25,095 nt of DNA from positions 1 through 25,095 of the forward strand of contig JAGWUU010000007.1 in the NCBI GenBank assembly GCA_028868335.1, written 5' to 3'. The position numbers were made by a program, and so were the translations under genes. How positions within the stretch are numbered: position 1 is the first letter of the stretch; each line of letters starts with the position of its first letter. Below the pieces are notes generated by a model. The model was not told the DNA's origin and ran no database searches. It saw only the letters and a program-made list of their open reading frames with translations. Positions 15,479-22,850 of the stretch are shown here, in pieces. This stretch comes from Sphingomonadales bacterium (lineage in GTDB: Bacteria > Pseudomonadota > Alphaproteobacteria > Sphingomonadales > Sphingomonadaceae).

Positions 15479-15957
15479 CCGTGATCTCGCATGATCCGTG
15501 CCTGCTCGCGCTTCCAGTCACGTTCCTTGACGGTCGCGCGCTTGTCGGCGGCGTTCTTGCCCTTGGCCAGTGCCAGCTCGACCTTGGCGCGGCCCTTGCC
15601 GTTGAAATAGATCGAAAGCGGCACCAGCGTCATGCCCTTGCGCTCAACCGCGCCGGTAAAACGATCAATCTCGCGGGCGTGGAGCAGCAGCTTGCGCGGA
15701 CGCTTGGGCTCGTGGTTGTAGCGGTTGCCATGGCTGAATTCCGGCACGTTCGAGTTGATCAGCCAGACCTCGCCGTTCTTCACCTCGGCATAGCTCTCGG
15801 CGATCGAGCCTTCGCCGAAACGCAGGCTTTTCACCTCGGTTCCGGTCAAGGCGATTCCCGCCTCTGTCGTGTCCTCGATATAATAATCAAACCGCGCCCG
15901 CCGGTTCTCGGCGACGATCTTCTTCTTGTCGAACTGGGTGTTGCTTGGGCGAGCCAT
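15475..15957 (-). CDS. smpB: SsrA-binding protein SmpB
   Basis: A 160-residue SmpB, the usual length, which brings tmRNA into stalled ribosomes for trans-translation. The core is well preserved: NRRARFDYYIEDTTEAGIALTGTEVKSLR at about 18-46, then NGEVWLINSNVPEF, RPRKLLLHAREID, and the basic C-terminal tail (KGKNAADKRATVKERDWKREQARIMR) that folds in the ribosome A site. ATG 15957 is the natural start (MARPSNTQFDKKK). It lies 90 bases after dapA with a possible terminator between, and heads the chain of ATGA-overlapping genes ending in cckA. The tmRNA gene itself is not in this window. Confidence 0.97.
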   Translation of the reverse strand: MARPSNTQFDKKKIVAENRRARFDYYIEDTTEAGIALTGTEVKSLRFGEGSIAESYAEVKNGEVWLINSNVPEFSHGNRYNHEPKRPRKLLLHAREIDRFTGAVERKGMTLVPLSIYFNGKGRAKVELALAKGKNAADKRATVKERDWKREQARIMRDHG

Positions 15958-15986
15958 GGTCAGGCGGCATGTAGGGTGCGACGACG

Positions 15987-16025
15987 AAAAAGGGAACGGG
16001 GCAAAGGCGCAAAATCCTCCCCGTT
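15987..16025 (-). terminator. Possible Rho-independent terminator of dapA
   Basis: On the - strand, AACGGGG (16019-16025) and CCCCGTT (15995-16001) form a perfect 7-base stem around a 17-base loop, followed after CCC by a run of five T (15987-15991). The loop is longer than usual, so termination may be partial and allow read-through into smpB. Confidence 0.5.
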
Positions 16026-16047
16026 GTGCAGCAATTGAACGGATTTC

Positions 16048-16929
16048 CTAAACCAGCCCCGCGTGCTCCAGCCCGGCGTCGACCGCCTTGCGCGATTCCG
16101 CGCTGCATGGGACGATCGGCAGGCGCACGTCTTCGCCGATCCAGTTCAGCACCCGCGTCATCGCGTACTTTACCGGGCCGGGAGAGCAATCGGTGAACAG
16201 CGCCTGATGGAGCGAGAAAAGCCGTTCGTTAAGCTCGTGGGCCCGTGCCACGTCACCTGCCATGCTCGCCGCCTGAAACTGCGCGCACAGGCGCGGGGCG
16301 ACGTTGGCCGTGACGGAGATGCAGCCGACGCCGCCCCCGGCGTTGTATTGCAGCGCCATGTCGTCATTGCCGCATAGCTGAACGAAATCCGCTCCCAGCC
16401 CCAACCGATGGGCGGTGAGGCGGGTCATGTCGCCGCTCGCATCCTTGATCCCGACGATCCGCTCAGGGAAACGGCGGGCAAGTTCGACCACGGTTTCCGG
16501 CTTGATGTCGGTTACGGTGCGGCCGGGCACGTTGTAGAGCACGATCGGCAGGTCGACCTTTTCGGCCAGGTAGCTGAAGTGCGCGAGCAACCCAGCCTGG
16601 CTCGGACGATTGTAATAGGGCGCGACCATCAGCGCGGCGCGAGCGCCAACCTCCCTTGCCACCTGCATGTGCCACAGCGCGGTCTGGGTATCGTTGCTGC
16701 CGCAACCGGCGATCACCGGCACGCGGCCCGCCGCCTGCTCAACGCAGATAGCGAAGAGCCGATGCTGTTCGTCGTTGCTGAGCGTGGGTGCCTCGCCGGT
16801 GGTGCCGCAGGGAACCAGCGCGCCCGATCCTTCGTTTATCTGCCAGTCGACCAGCCGACGAAACGCCGCCTCATCAATCGCTCCATCGCGGAAAGGAGTC
16901 ACCAGGGCCGGAATCGAGCCGGAAAACAT
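16048..16929 (-). CDS. dapA: 4-hydroxy-tetrahydrodipicolinate synthase
   Basis: A 293-residue DapA (E. coli 292) that condenses pyruvate with aspartate semialdehyde, the first committed step to diaminopimelate and lysine. The TIM-barrel active site is complete: Thr43-Thr44 in GTTGE, Tyr106 in APYYNRPS, Tyr132 and Arg137 in LYNVPGR, and the Schiff-base Lys162 in GIKDASGD. ATG 16929 (MFSGSIPALVTPF) matches the family start and has AGAGGT upstream; the longer reading from 16980 adds no conserved sequence. It is divergent from the lytic transglycosylase gene, with 98 bases between the starts. Confidence 0.97.
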   Translation of the reverse strand: MFSGSIPALVTPFRDGAIDEAAFRRLVDWQINEGSGALVPCGTTGEAPTLSNDEQHRLFAICVEQAAGRVPVIAGCGSNDTQTALWHMQVAREVGARAALMVAPYYNRPSQAGLLAHFSYLAEKVDLPIVLYNVPGRTVTDIKPETVVELARRFPERIVGIKDASGDMTRLTAHRLGLGADFVQLCGNDDMALQYNAGGGVGCISVTANVAPRLCAQFQAASMAGDVARAHELNERLFSLHQALFTDCSPGPVKYAMTRVLNWIGEDVRLPIVPCSAESRKAVDAGLEHAGLV

Positions 16930-16949
16930 GGACTTTACCTCTGCACTTG

Positions 16950-16986
16950 CCCCATAGGCCGGGCTATCCGGCCCTTGCACATGGGG
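16950..16986. promoter_or_regulatory. Nested inverted repeats in the dapA / lytic transglycosylase divergent region
   Basis: GGCCGG (16957-16962) and CCGGCC (16968-16973) form a perfect stem around GCTAT, and CCCCAT (16950-16955) pairs with ATGGGG (16981-16986) outside it. The element sits midway between two divergent starts, so it could be an operator or a hairpin in a leader. No promoter boxes are clear enough to assign. Confidence 0.35.
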
Positions 16987-17027
16987 GCTGCTTTCATTCA
17001 GCGCCTGATAAGGAGCAAATTTCGAGA

Positions 17028-18992
17028 ATGTCCAGCATGGCGCGCATTACTTTTCCATTTCTGGCCCTGATTCTCGCTGTCCTGCCCGGCTGCGCCAAGG
17101 CGCAGGACGGTGCGGAATGGGATCAGGCCCGGATCAGGTTGCAGTCCGGCCCGGTCGGCGTAATGCAGCAGGGGGTCGATCGCTGGAAGCAGCTCAACGC
17201 CTCGGACCAGTTCGGCTTTTCCGACTATGCCGGGTTCCTGATGTCCTATCCGGGGTTTCCCGAAGAGGCCAGGTTTCGCCTCAACGCGGAACGCGCGCTT
17301 GATCGGGAGACTGCCGAACCTTCGCGAGTCGTCGCATTCTTCGATCGTTACCCGCCGGTGACCAACCAGGGCCGCGCCGCCTATGCGCTTGCGGCCAATT
17401 CGCTACGCCGCTCTGATGCCCTGAAAATCGCGCGTGACGCGTGGCGCGGCGGGCCGATGAGCGATGCCGCCGAGACGACGCTGTTCCCGCTCCTTGCCGG
17501 AACCCTCACCCCCGACGATCACGACGCGCGAATGGACGCTCTGCTGTGGGCCAATGCCGCGCCGCAGGCGGAACGCCAGATCGTCTATGTCTCCCCCGGT
17601 CGCCGCAACGGCTTTCTCGCCAGGCTCGCACTGGTCAAGAACATGGATCCGGCCGCGGGCGGAGCGGTCGTCAGCGCCGACGCGATGAAGGACGCGGGCT
17701 ACGCGTACAACCGTTCGCGAATGCTGCGCGCAACCGGACAGGGGAGCAGCGCCGCCTGGACCCTGGCGTCGCGCCCGCCGCTGTCCGCCCCCGCGCGCGA
17801 CGGGCGCAAGTGGGTCGCTGAACTGCTCGCGGCGGCGCGCTCGGGCGATGACCAGAGCGCGGTTCGCATCGCCAGCGGGATTGACGACGGCTTCGCGCCC
17901 GGCACCGACATCTCGCGCCTCTCCTTCCAGATCCGTGATGACTACACCTCGTTGATGTGGCTCGGCGGAACCAAGGCACTGTGGAGCCTGGGCAATGGGA
18001 CCCAGGCTGCGCCGCTGTTCTGGCGCTATGGCAATGCCGCGCGCACCCCGCAGACCCGATCCAAGGGGTTTTACTGGGCAGGCCGGGCGATGACCCGCGC
18101 GGGCAACGCGACGGAAGCGCAACGCTATTTCCAGATGGCCGCAGCCTACCCGGATCAGTTCTACGGAATGCTTGCGCTCGAACGGCTATCGATGTCGCTG
18201 CCCGCGTTCAACCGCATGCCAAACGTCGCTCCGACCGTCGACCAGCGTAACGTCTTCAACGCCCGGCCATTGACCATGGCGGTGCGCGAAGTGGCGCGGG
18301 AGAGCGACTGGCCTACCGCAGTGCGGTTTTTCCGCGAGATCAGCGACCAGGCCGAGAGCGAGGTTGATCACGTCATGGTCGCCGATCTGGCGCGCGAACT
18401 GGGTCGGCGCGACCTTGGCGTCATTCTCGGGCAGTCGGCCCATACCGATGGTTATGGCGATTTCCAGAAGATCGCCTTTCCGCTGATCCCCACTCCGGCG
18501 GGGTCCGACTGGACCATGGTTCATGCGATCAGTCGGCAGGAGAGCCAGTTCGCGATGAACGCCGTCAGTCACGCAGGCGCGCGCGGATTGATGCAGCTCA
18601 TGCCACGGACCGCGGCGGAGCAGGCAAGCAAATTGGGCTACAATTTCGATTCATCGGCGCTGACCCACGATGCCGGCTACAACCTGATGCTGGGCGATGC
18701 CTACTACGGCCGGATGATGGACTATTTCGGCGGCTCCTACCCGCTCGCCGTCGCCGCCTACAACGCGGGTGCGGGCAATGTGAACAAGTGGCTGCGCGCC
18801 AACGGCGATCCGCGCACCGGCTCGGTCGACTGGATCGACTGGATCGAGAAGATCCCGCTATCCGAAACCCGCAACTACGTGCAGCGCGTGTTGGAAAACG
18901 CCGTGGTCTATGAAGCGATGAACCCCGCCAAGGCGCGCTACAAGGGCGCCAATCCACTCAGCCACATCCTGGGCAAACGGACGCCGGGGTAG
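17028..18992 (+). CDS. Soluble lytic murein transglycosylase (Slt70 type)
   Basis: A 654-residue periplasmic enzyme that cleaves peptidoglycan between MurNAc and GlcNAc to give 1,6-anhydro ends, matching the length of E. coli Slt70 (645). The N-terminal hydrophobic segment (residues 4-20) ends in LPGC, which may be a weak lipobox, or in AKA-Q, a normal signal-peptidase site. Residues about 40-480 are alpha-superhelical repeats (many Ala-rich helices; WAGRAM, AQRYFQMAA). The catalytic SLT domain starts near 495, with Glu505 in SRQESQF, then GARGLMQLMPRTA, YNLMLGDAYYG and AVAAYNAGAGNV, and ends in IPLSETRNYVQRVLE. ATG 17028 is used; AGGAG lies 12 bases upstream, so ATG 17037 is an alternative. 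Confidence 0.93.
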   Translation: MSSMARITFPFLALILAVLPGCAKAQDGAEWDQARIRLQSGPVGVMQQGVDRWKQLNASDQFGFSDYAGFLMSYPGFPEEARFRLNAERALDRETAEPSRVVAFFDRYPPVTNQGRAAYALAANSLRRSDALKIARDAWRGGPMSDAAETTLFPLLAGTLTPDDHDARMDALLWANAAPQAERQIVYVSPGRRNGFLARLALVKNMDPAAGGAVVSADAMKDAGYAYNRSRMLRATGQGSSAAWTLASRPPLSAPARDGRKWVAELLAAARSGDDQSAVRIASGIDDGFAPGTDISRLSFQIRDDYTSLMWLGGTKALWSLGNGTQAAPLFWRYGNAARTPQTRSKGFYWAGRAMTRAGNATEAQRYFQMAAAYPDQFYGMLALERLSMSLPAFNRMPNVAPTVDQRNVFNARPLTMAVREVARESDWPTAVRFFREISDQAESEVDHVMVADLARELGRRDLGVILGQSAHTDGYGDFQKIAFPLIPTPAGSDWTMVHAISRQESQFAMNAVSHAGARGLMQLMPRTAAEQASKLGYNFDSSALTHDAGYNLMLGDAYYGRMMDYFGGSYPLAVAAYNAGAGNVNKWLRANGDPRTGSVDWIDWIEKIPLSETRNYVQRVLENAVVYEAMNPAKARYKGANPLSHILGKRTPG

Positions 18993-19030
18993 TCAGCGCG
19001 CGGCCTTCGGTTCAGGTTCACTTTAGCAGT

Positions 19031-19055
19031 CCGCTCAGCCCGAGCTTGTCGAAGG
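19031..19055 (+). repeat. REP-like repeat fragment
   Basis: The string GAGCTTGTCGAAGG (19042-19055), preceded by CCGCTCAGCCC, resembles a dispersed intergenic palindromic repeat I know from many sphingomonad and xanthomonad genomes (core CTTCGACAAGCTCAG on the other strand). GCTC/GAGC can form a short stem. Only one unit is present. It lies between the lytic transglycosylase gene and greB. Confidence 0.5.
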
Positions 19056-19082
19056 CCACGCGCCTAAGCTAACCCGCATACC

Positions 19083-19574
19083 ATGAAGCCCGAAGGTCCG
19101 CCCATCACTCCTGCCGGCATGTCCGCTTTGCGGACACGCTATGACCATCTGCTCGGCACCGAACGTCCCGCCATTGTCGAGATCGTCAGTTGGGCAGCGG
19201 GCAACGGCGATCGCAGCGAGAATGGCGACTACCTCTATGGCCGCAAGCGCATGCGCGAAATCGATCGCGAACTGGCTCACCTCGCGCGGCGGATGAAGGC
19301 CTGCCGGGTGATCGACCCAGCGCGTCAGGAAGACCGGACCCGCGCATGGTTCGGCTCGCGAATCACCATCGCCGACGAGGATGATAACCACCGCGAAATC
19401 ACGCTGGTCGGCGACGATGAGCAGGATGCCACGGCCGGACTGATCGGCTGGAGCGCGCCCATGGCCCGCGCGCTGCGCGGCGCGGCGGTGGGGGATTTGC
19501 GCCGGGTGCGCCTGCCCGCCGGTGAGAAGGAGTGGGAAGTGCTGGCGATCGCCTATCCCGACGAGGGGGTCTGA
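19083..19574 (+). CDS. greB: Transcription elongation factor GreB
   Basis: A 163-residue Gre factor that enters the RNA polymerase secondary channel and stimulates cleavage of backtracked RNA. The N-terminal coiled coil carries the catalytic-tip motif GDRSENGDY (two acidic residues that hold the second Mg2+), followed by YGRKRMREIDREL, which marks GreB rather than GreA (GDLSENAEY). The C-terminal FKBP-like domain includes the strands WFGSRITIADED and REITLVGDDE. ATG 19083 fits the family N-terminus (MKPEGPPITPAGM). DUF4169 follows after two bases, so they are probably co-transcribed. Confidence 0.9.
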   Translation: MKPEGPPITPAGMSALRTRYDHLLGTERPAIVEIVSWAAGNGDRSENGDYLYGRKRMREIDRELAHLARRMKACRVIDPARQEDRTRAWFGSRITIADEDDNHREITLVGDDEQDATAGLIGWSAPMARALRGAAVGDLRRVRLPAGEKEWEVLAIAYPDEGV

Positions 19575-19576
19575 TC

Positions 19577-19759
19577 ATGGCGGAAGTGATCAACCTGCGC
19601 ATGGCGCGAAAGACCAGGGACCGCGCCGAGGCCGAAGCCAAGGCCGCAGCCAACCGGGCGAGGCATGGACAATCCAAGGCCGAACGCGCCCGCCAGAAAA
19701 GCGACGCGGAACGCGCGACGCGCCTTCTCGACGGGGCGGAGCGCGAGGACAACCGCTGA
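19577..19759 (+). CDS. DUF4169 family protein
   Basis: A 60-residue, highly charged helical protein beginning MAEVINLRMARKTRDRAEAE, the DUF4169 pattern (start VINLR, then an Arg/Ala/Glu-rich helix with NRARHG and KAERAR). Its function is unknown. ATG 19577 has GAGGGGG upstream and follows greB by two bases; an upstream ATG at 19532 lies inside greB and is less likely. The stop TGA shares one base with the ATG of the next gene. Confidence 0.85.
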   Translation: MAEVINLRMARKTRDRAEAEAKAAANRARHGQSKAERARQKSDAERATRLLDGAEREDNR

Positions 19760-19968
19760 TGCGTACCACTTACGATAATGCGACCGTGCGCCTCTATCAC
19801 CTCGATGGCGATGTTGAGGGAGGCGCGGCGCACACCCTGTTCTACGGCCCGCTGCTCGATGCGCTGCGCATCGCCGAGCAACAACCTGAAGAAGTGCAGG
19901 ACGGCCTGTTCATCGCGACCGACAACGATGTTGTGGCGTATGTGGACCTGATCGGCGGAAGCTTTTGA
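19759..19968 (+). CDS. Small hypothetical protein, coupled to DUF4169
   Basis: A 69-residue acidic protein I do not recognise. Its ATG overlaps the preceding stop by one base (TGATG), which supports translation. The sequence alternates strands and a helix (TVRLYHLDG, LLDALRIAEQQ, GLFIATDNDVVAYVDLIGG), suggesting a small alpha/beta fold. No signal peptide, cysteine motif or DNA-binding motif is seen. Its position after greB and DUF4169 suggests one operon. Confidence 0.7.
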   Translation: MRTTYDNATVRLYHLDGDVEGGAAHTLFYGPLLDALRIAEQQPEEVQDGLFIATDNDVVAYVDLIGGSF

Positions 19969-20028
19969 TCGCCATTTTAATGCCGCAATTTCAGCGTTCC
20001 GTGCCTTGAAACCCGAATCCGTAACGCG

Positions 20029-20346
20029 ATGCCGATGCCCGATGCACAACCTGTCCAGATCGAAGCTGCCGCTTCCACTGCTGAGCAGGTCAAGCATTTT
20101 GATCTGGCGAAGGTTCCGGCGCCTCCACCCGGAAAGTGCGGTTCGTCGGACGGGGAAATCGTGGTCTGTGCGCAGGACCCTTCCCGCTATCGCCTCAAGC
20201 CGCTGCCCGATACACCGGACGAGCCTCCATTCGGGCGCGCGCAAACGACGATCGGCGGTGTGGATGTGGGCGTTCACACCGAAAGCACCGCTGTTGGAGG
20301 GTTTACGAGCAAGCGCCTGATGGCCGGGGCCAAGATCAAGTTCTGA
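20029..20346 (+). CDS. Hypothetical protein
   Basis: A 105-residue protein of unknown function. It has a Pro-rich middle (KVPAPPPGKCG), a paired-cysteine segment (CGSSDGEIVVC, residues 37-47) followed by SRYRLKPLPD, and a Gly/Thr-rich end. CG-x-EIVVC-x-YRL is a pattern I have seen in small sphingomonad proteins, usually exported ones, but no signal peptide is present here and no in-frame upstream start exists before a stop at 19978. There is no good ribosome site before ATG 20029 (ATG 20035 is an alternative), so start and expression are uncertain. Confidence 0.55.
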   Translation: MPMPDAQPVQIEAAASTAEQVKHFDLAKVPAPPPGKCGSSDGEIVVCAQDPSRYRLKPLPDTPDEPPFGRAQTTIGGVDVGVHTESTAVGGFTSKRLMAGAKIKF

Positions 20347-20385
20347 CGGCTTTCAACCAACATGGTTTTCTGCAAGAAGCCCGCC

Positions 20386-20877
20386 ATGCTCCTCCGCCTG
20401 CTCACGCCCGCGATAACCTTGGCGCTTGCTACCCCGGCCCTCGCCCGCGATGCTTTGGGCATGTTCGAGACATGGGCCGCGTTCCGCGATGCCGCCGTTC
20501 CGCGCTGCTATGCGATCGCCATTGCCGAACCTTCAACGCTTCGTCGCGACTATCAGCCCTATGCCGATGTCGCCCATTGGCCCCGCCAACAGGTGCGTGG
20601 GCAGGTCCACTTTCGCCTGTCGCGCAAACTTGGGACCAATTCTCCGATCACGCTCTCGATCGGCGGGCAGCGACTGAACCTCGTCGGCGGCGGCGGCGAT
20701 GCCTGGGCGGCGGACAAGCGAACGGATGCAGCCATCGCCGCCGCCATGCGCTCCGCCGATGAAATGACGGTCAATGCCCGCGGTGAGGACGGCAAGGGCT
20801 TTTCCAACACCTGGAAACTGGCGGGAGCGGCCACCGCGATGGACGCCGCCGCCGTCGGCTGTGCGCAGCTCCGCTAG
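20386..20877 (+). CDS. Exported hypothetical protein, possibly IalB-like
   Basis: A 163-residue exported protein. ATG 20386 gives a clean signal peptide (LLRLLTPAITLALATPALA, cleavage before RD); an upstream ATG at 20362 adds eight residues ahead of it, and AAGAAG favours 20386. The mature part begins with TWAAFRDAAVPRCYAIAIAEPS and contains GQVHFRLSRKLG and a C-terminal WKLAGAATAMDAAAVGC; two cysteines may form a disulfide. The layout (exported, Cys in PRCYA, Cys near the end) resembles the invasion-associated locus B family found next to rlmN in sphingomonads, but the match is by eye. Its role is unknown. Confidence 0.75.
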   Translation: MLLRLLTPAITLALATPALARDALGMFETWAAFRDAAVPRCYAIAIAEPSTLRRDYQPYADVAHWPRQQVRGQVHFRLSRKLGTNSPITLSIGGQRLNLVGGGGDAWAADKRTDAAIAAAMRSADEMTVNARGEDGKGFSNTWKLAGAATAMDAAAVGCAQLR

Positions 20878-20913
20878 ATTTTACTGGCCATCGCGACTAT
20901 ATCGCCCGGCCTT

Positions 20914-22176
20914 ATGGCCGACACTGCCCTCATGCCGATTCCGGGAATGCTTGATCCCGTCCCCGTCGCGCGCGACATCACGCCGCGCGAGGATGGACGT
21001 GTGGACCTGATCGGCCTGCCCCGCGGCCGCATCGCCGAACTGTTCGGCGAGGCCGGGCTTGACGCCAAGGCGGCGAAGTTGCGCGCCAAGCAAGTATTCC
21101 ACTGGCTCTATCATCGCGGCGTCACCGATTTCGAGGCGATGACCGACATTGCCAAGACCATGCGCCCGTGGCTTGCCGAACGCTTCGTGATCGGACGGCC
21201 CGAAGTGGTGCTGGCCCAGCATTCGAGCGACGGCACGCGCAAATGGTTGCTCAAGACCGCCGACGACCAGGAATTCGAGATGGTCTTTATCCCCGACGCA
21301 GATCGGGGAACGCTGTGCGTTTCGAGCCAGGTTGGCTGCACGCTCAATTGCCGGTTCTGCCATACCGGGACGATGCGGCTCGTCCGCAACCTGACTCCGG
21401 GAGAGATCGTCGGGCAGGTCATGCTGGCGCGCGACGCGCTGGGCGAATGGCCGCGCACGGGCCAGGCCGATTTCGCGGCGCTGGGCGACGATCTGGTCGA
21501 TGACGACGGCGGCTATTCGGCTGACGGGCGCCTGCTCACCAACATCGTGATGATGGGCATGGGCGAACCGCTCTACAATTTCGACAATGTTCGCGATGCG
21601 CTGAAACTGGTGATGGACGGCGATGGCCTCGCCCTGTCGAAGCGGCGGATCACGCTCTCCACATCAGGCGTGGTGCCGATGATGGCCCGCGCCGGGGAAG
21701 AAATCGGGGTCAACCTCGCCGTCTCGCTCCACGCTGTCAGCAAGGAAGTGCGCGACGAGATCGTGCCGATCAACCGCAAGTACGGACTGGACGAGTTGCT
21801 CGCCGCCTGTGCCGCCTATCCCCGTGCCTCGAACGCGCGGCGGATCACCTTCGAATACGTCATGCTCAAGAACAAGAACGACAGCGACGAGGATGCGCGC
21901 GAACTGGTCCGCCTGATCAAGAAGTACAAGCTCCCCGCCAAGGTCAACCTGATCCCGTTCAATCCCTGGCCCGGCGCGATCTATGAATGCTCGACGCCGG
22001 AGCGAATCCGGCGCTTTTCCGAAATCGTGTTCGAAGCGGGAATCAGCGCCCCCGTCCGCACCCCGCGCGGGCGCGACATCGACGCCGCCTGCGGCCAGCT
22101 CAAGACCGCGGCGAAAAAGCTGAGTCGCGCCGAGCTGGACCGACTCGCGGAGGAAAAGCAGGCAGCGCTCGGTTGA
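20914..22176 (+). CDS. rlmN: 23S rRNA (adenine2503-C2)-methyltransferase / tRNA A37 methylase RlmN
   Basis: A 420-residue radical-SAM enzyme that methylates C2 of A2503 in 23S rRNA and A37 of some tRNAs. The 4Fe-4S cysteines are in CTLNCRFC (Cys142, 146, 149). Cys135 sits seven residues before, at the place of the E. coli structural Cys118, and Cys393 in DIDAACGQLK matches the methyl-carrying Cys355. GMGEPLYNFDNV, SLHAV and PFNPWPG are further RlmN marks. It is longer than E. coli RlmN (384) because of an Asp/Gly-rich loop at about 180-200, common in alphaproteobacteria, and a longer N-terminus. The start ATG 20914 has no clear ribosome site; ATG 20932 is an alternative. Confidence 0.96.
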   Translation: MADTALMPIPGMLDPVPVARDITPREDGRVDLIGLPRGRIAELFGEAGLDAKAAKLRAKQVFHWLYHRGVTDFEAMTDIAKTMRPWLAERFVIGRPEVVLAQHSSDGTRKWLLKTADDQEFEMVFIPDADRGTLCVSSQVGCTLNCRFCHTGTMRLVRNLTPGEIVGQVMLARDALGEWPRTGQADFAALGDDLVDDDGGYSADGRLLTNIVMMGMGEPLYNFDNVRDALKLVMDGDGLALSKRRITLSTSGVVPMMARAGEEIGVNLAVSLHAVSKEVRDEIVPINRKYGLDELLAACAAYPRASNARRITFEYVMLKNKNDSDEDARELVRLIKKYKLPAKVNLIPFNPWPGAIYECSTPERIRRFSEIVFEAGISAPVRTPRGRDIDAACGQLKTAAKKLSRAELDRLAEEKQAALG

Positions 22177-22224
22177 TCGCGTTCGGGCAACGCTTCACCT
22201 GCTTCAGTCCGCGTTAAATCGGGC

Positions 22225-22243
22225 GTTCAGTTTGCTCGGTTCA
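22225..22243 (+). promoter_or_regulatory. GTTCA direct-repeat motif upstream of first glycine-zipper gene
   Basis: GTTCAGTTTG followed by GTTCA with 14 bases between the repeat starts (22225 and 22239), 48 bases before the ATG. The same motif with the same spacing precedes the paralogous gene. Direct repeats of this kind often bind OmpR-type regulators; this is an inference. Confidence 0.45.
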
Positions 22244-22272
22244 AAGTCTCCTCAACATATGAGGAGATAATC

Positions 22273-22668
22273 ATGCGCAAGTTCATCACCGCCGCCGTGC
22301 TGGCCGCGAGTGCGCTGACCGCAACGCCAGTCCTGGCCGACCCACCCTATTGGGCGCCTGCCCATGGCTGGCGCGATCACCATCGCGGCTATGACCGCGA
22401 CGATGACGAATACGGGTATCGTGAAGATTACCGCCCGCGCTACTACCGGACCGACAACGGCATCCGTTACTGGCGTGGCGACAATGGCCGCTATTACTGC
22501 CGCCGCTCTGACGGCACCACCGGCATGCTGATCGGTGGCGCGGTTGGCGCTCTGGTTGGCCGTTCGATGAACCGCTACGGCGACCGCGCCCCGGGCACGA
22601 TCATCGGCGCTGCCGCCGGTGCGTTGCTGGGCCGTGAAGTGGACCGTGGCCAGACCCGCTGTCGTTAA
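22273..22668 (+). CDS. Glycine-zipper envelope protein (copy 1)
   Basis: A 131-residue exported protein. A signal peptide (MRKFITAAVLAASALTATPVLA, cleavage before DPP) is followed by a Tyr/Asp/Arg-rich segment with APAHGWR and TDNGIRYWRGDNGRYYCRR, then a glycine zipper (GMLIGGAVGALVG and GTIIGAAAGALLG), the 2TM glycine-zipper arrangement seen in outer-membrane or periplasmic surface-antigen-like proteins. Two cysteines (in YYCRR and the penultimate TRCR) could form a disulfide. ATG 22273 has GAGGAG upstream. It is a paralogue of the next gene but has a longer basic/acidic linker (about residues 36-56). The role is unknown; cell-envelope structure or stress is likely. Confidence 0.88.
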   Translation: MRKFITAAVLAASALTATPVLADPPYWAPAHGWRDHHRGYDRDDDEYGYREDYRPRYYRTDNGIRYWRGDNGRYYCRRSDGTTGMLIGGAVGALVGRSMNRYGDRAPGTIIGAAAGALLGREVDRGQTRCR

Positions 22669-22701
22669 TCCGGAAGAGGCCAAGCCCTTCGGGTCGCAGG
22701 G

Positions 22702-22735
22702 GCCGGAGCGCGGTTCACCCGCGTTCCGGCTCTTT
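22702..22735 (+). terminator. Rho-independent terminator after glycine-zipper gene 1
   Basis: GCCGGAGCGCGG (22702-22713) and CCGCGTTCCGGC (22719-22730) pair over 12 positions with one G-U, around a five-base loop, followed by TCTTT. It lies 33 bases after the stop, so the two glycine-zipper genes are probably separate transcripts. Confidence 0.75.
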
Positions 22736-22800
22736 GCAATTGATAGCTGCACGCCCTTCACCGCAACTTCGGCACGGTTCACCATAAGCTACAAGCCGAC

Positions 22801-22819
22801 GTTCAGTTTGAGGTGTTCA
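22801..22819 (+). promoter_or_regulatory. GTTCA direct-repeat motif upstream of second glycine-zipper gene
   Basis: GTTCAGTTTG at 22801 and GTTCA at 22815, again 14 bases apart and 50 bases before the ATG, as upstream of copy 1. The bases between differ, so the conservation is limited to the repeat itself, which favours a functional site. Confidence 0.45.
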
Positions 22820-22850
22820 GGCTCAGCAATGTGAATTCAAGGAGCAAACA

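Noticed and set aside
14133..15494. A 453-codon + strand frame
   Set aside because: Antisense to the DUF2062 pair and cckA; low-complexity Arg/Pro-rich product.
14373..15521. A 382-codon reading of the second DUF2062 gene
   Set aside because: The upstream two thirds lies over the first DUF2062 gene in another frame; ATG 14936 with its ATGA overlap and conserved start is better.
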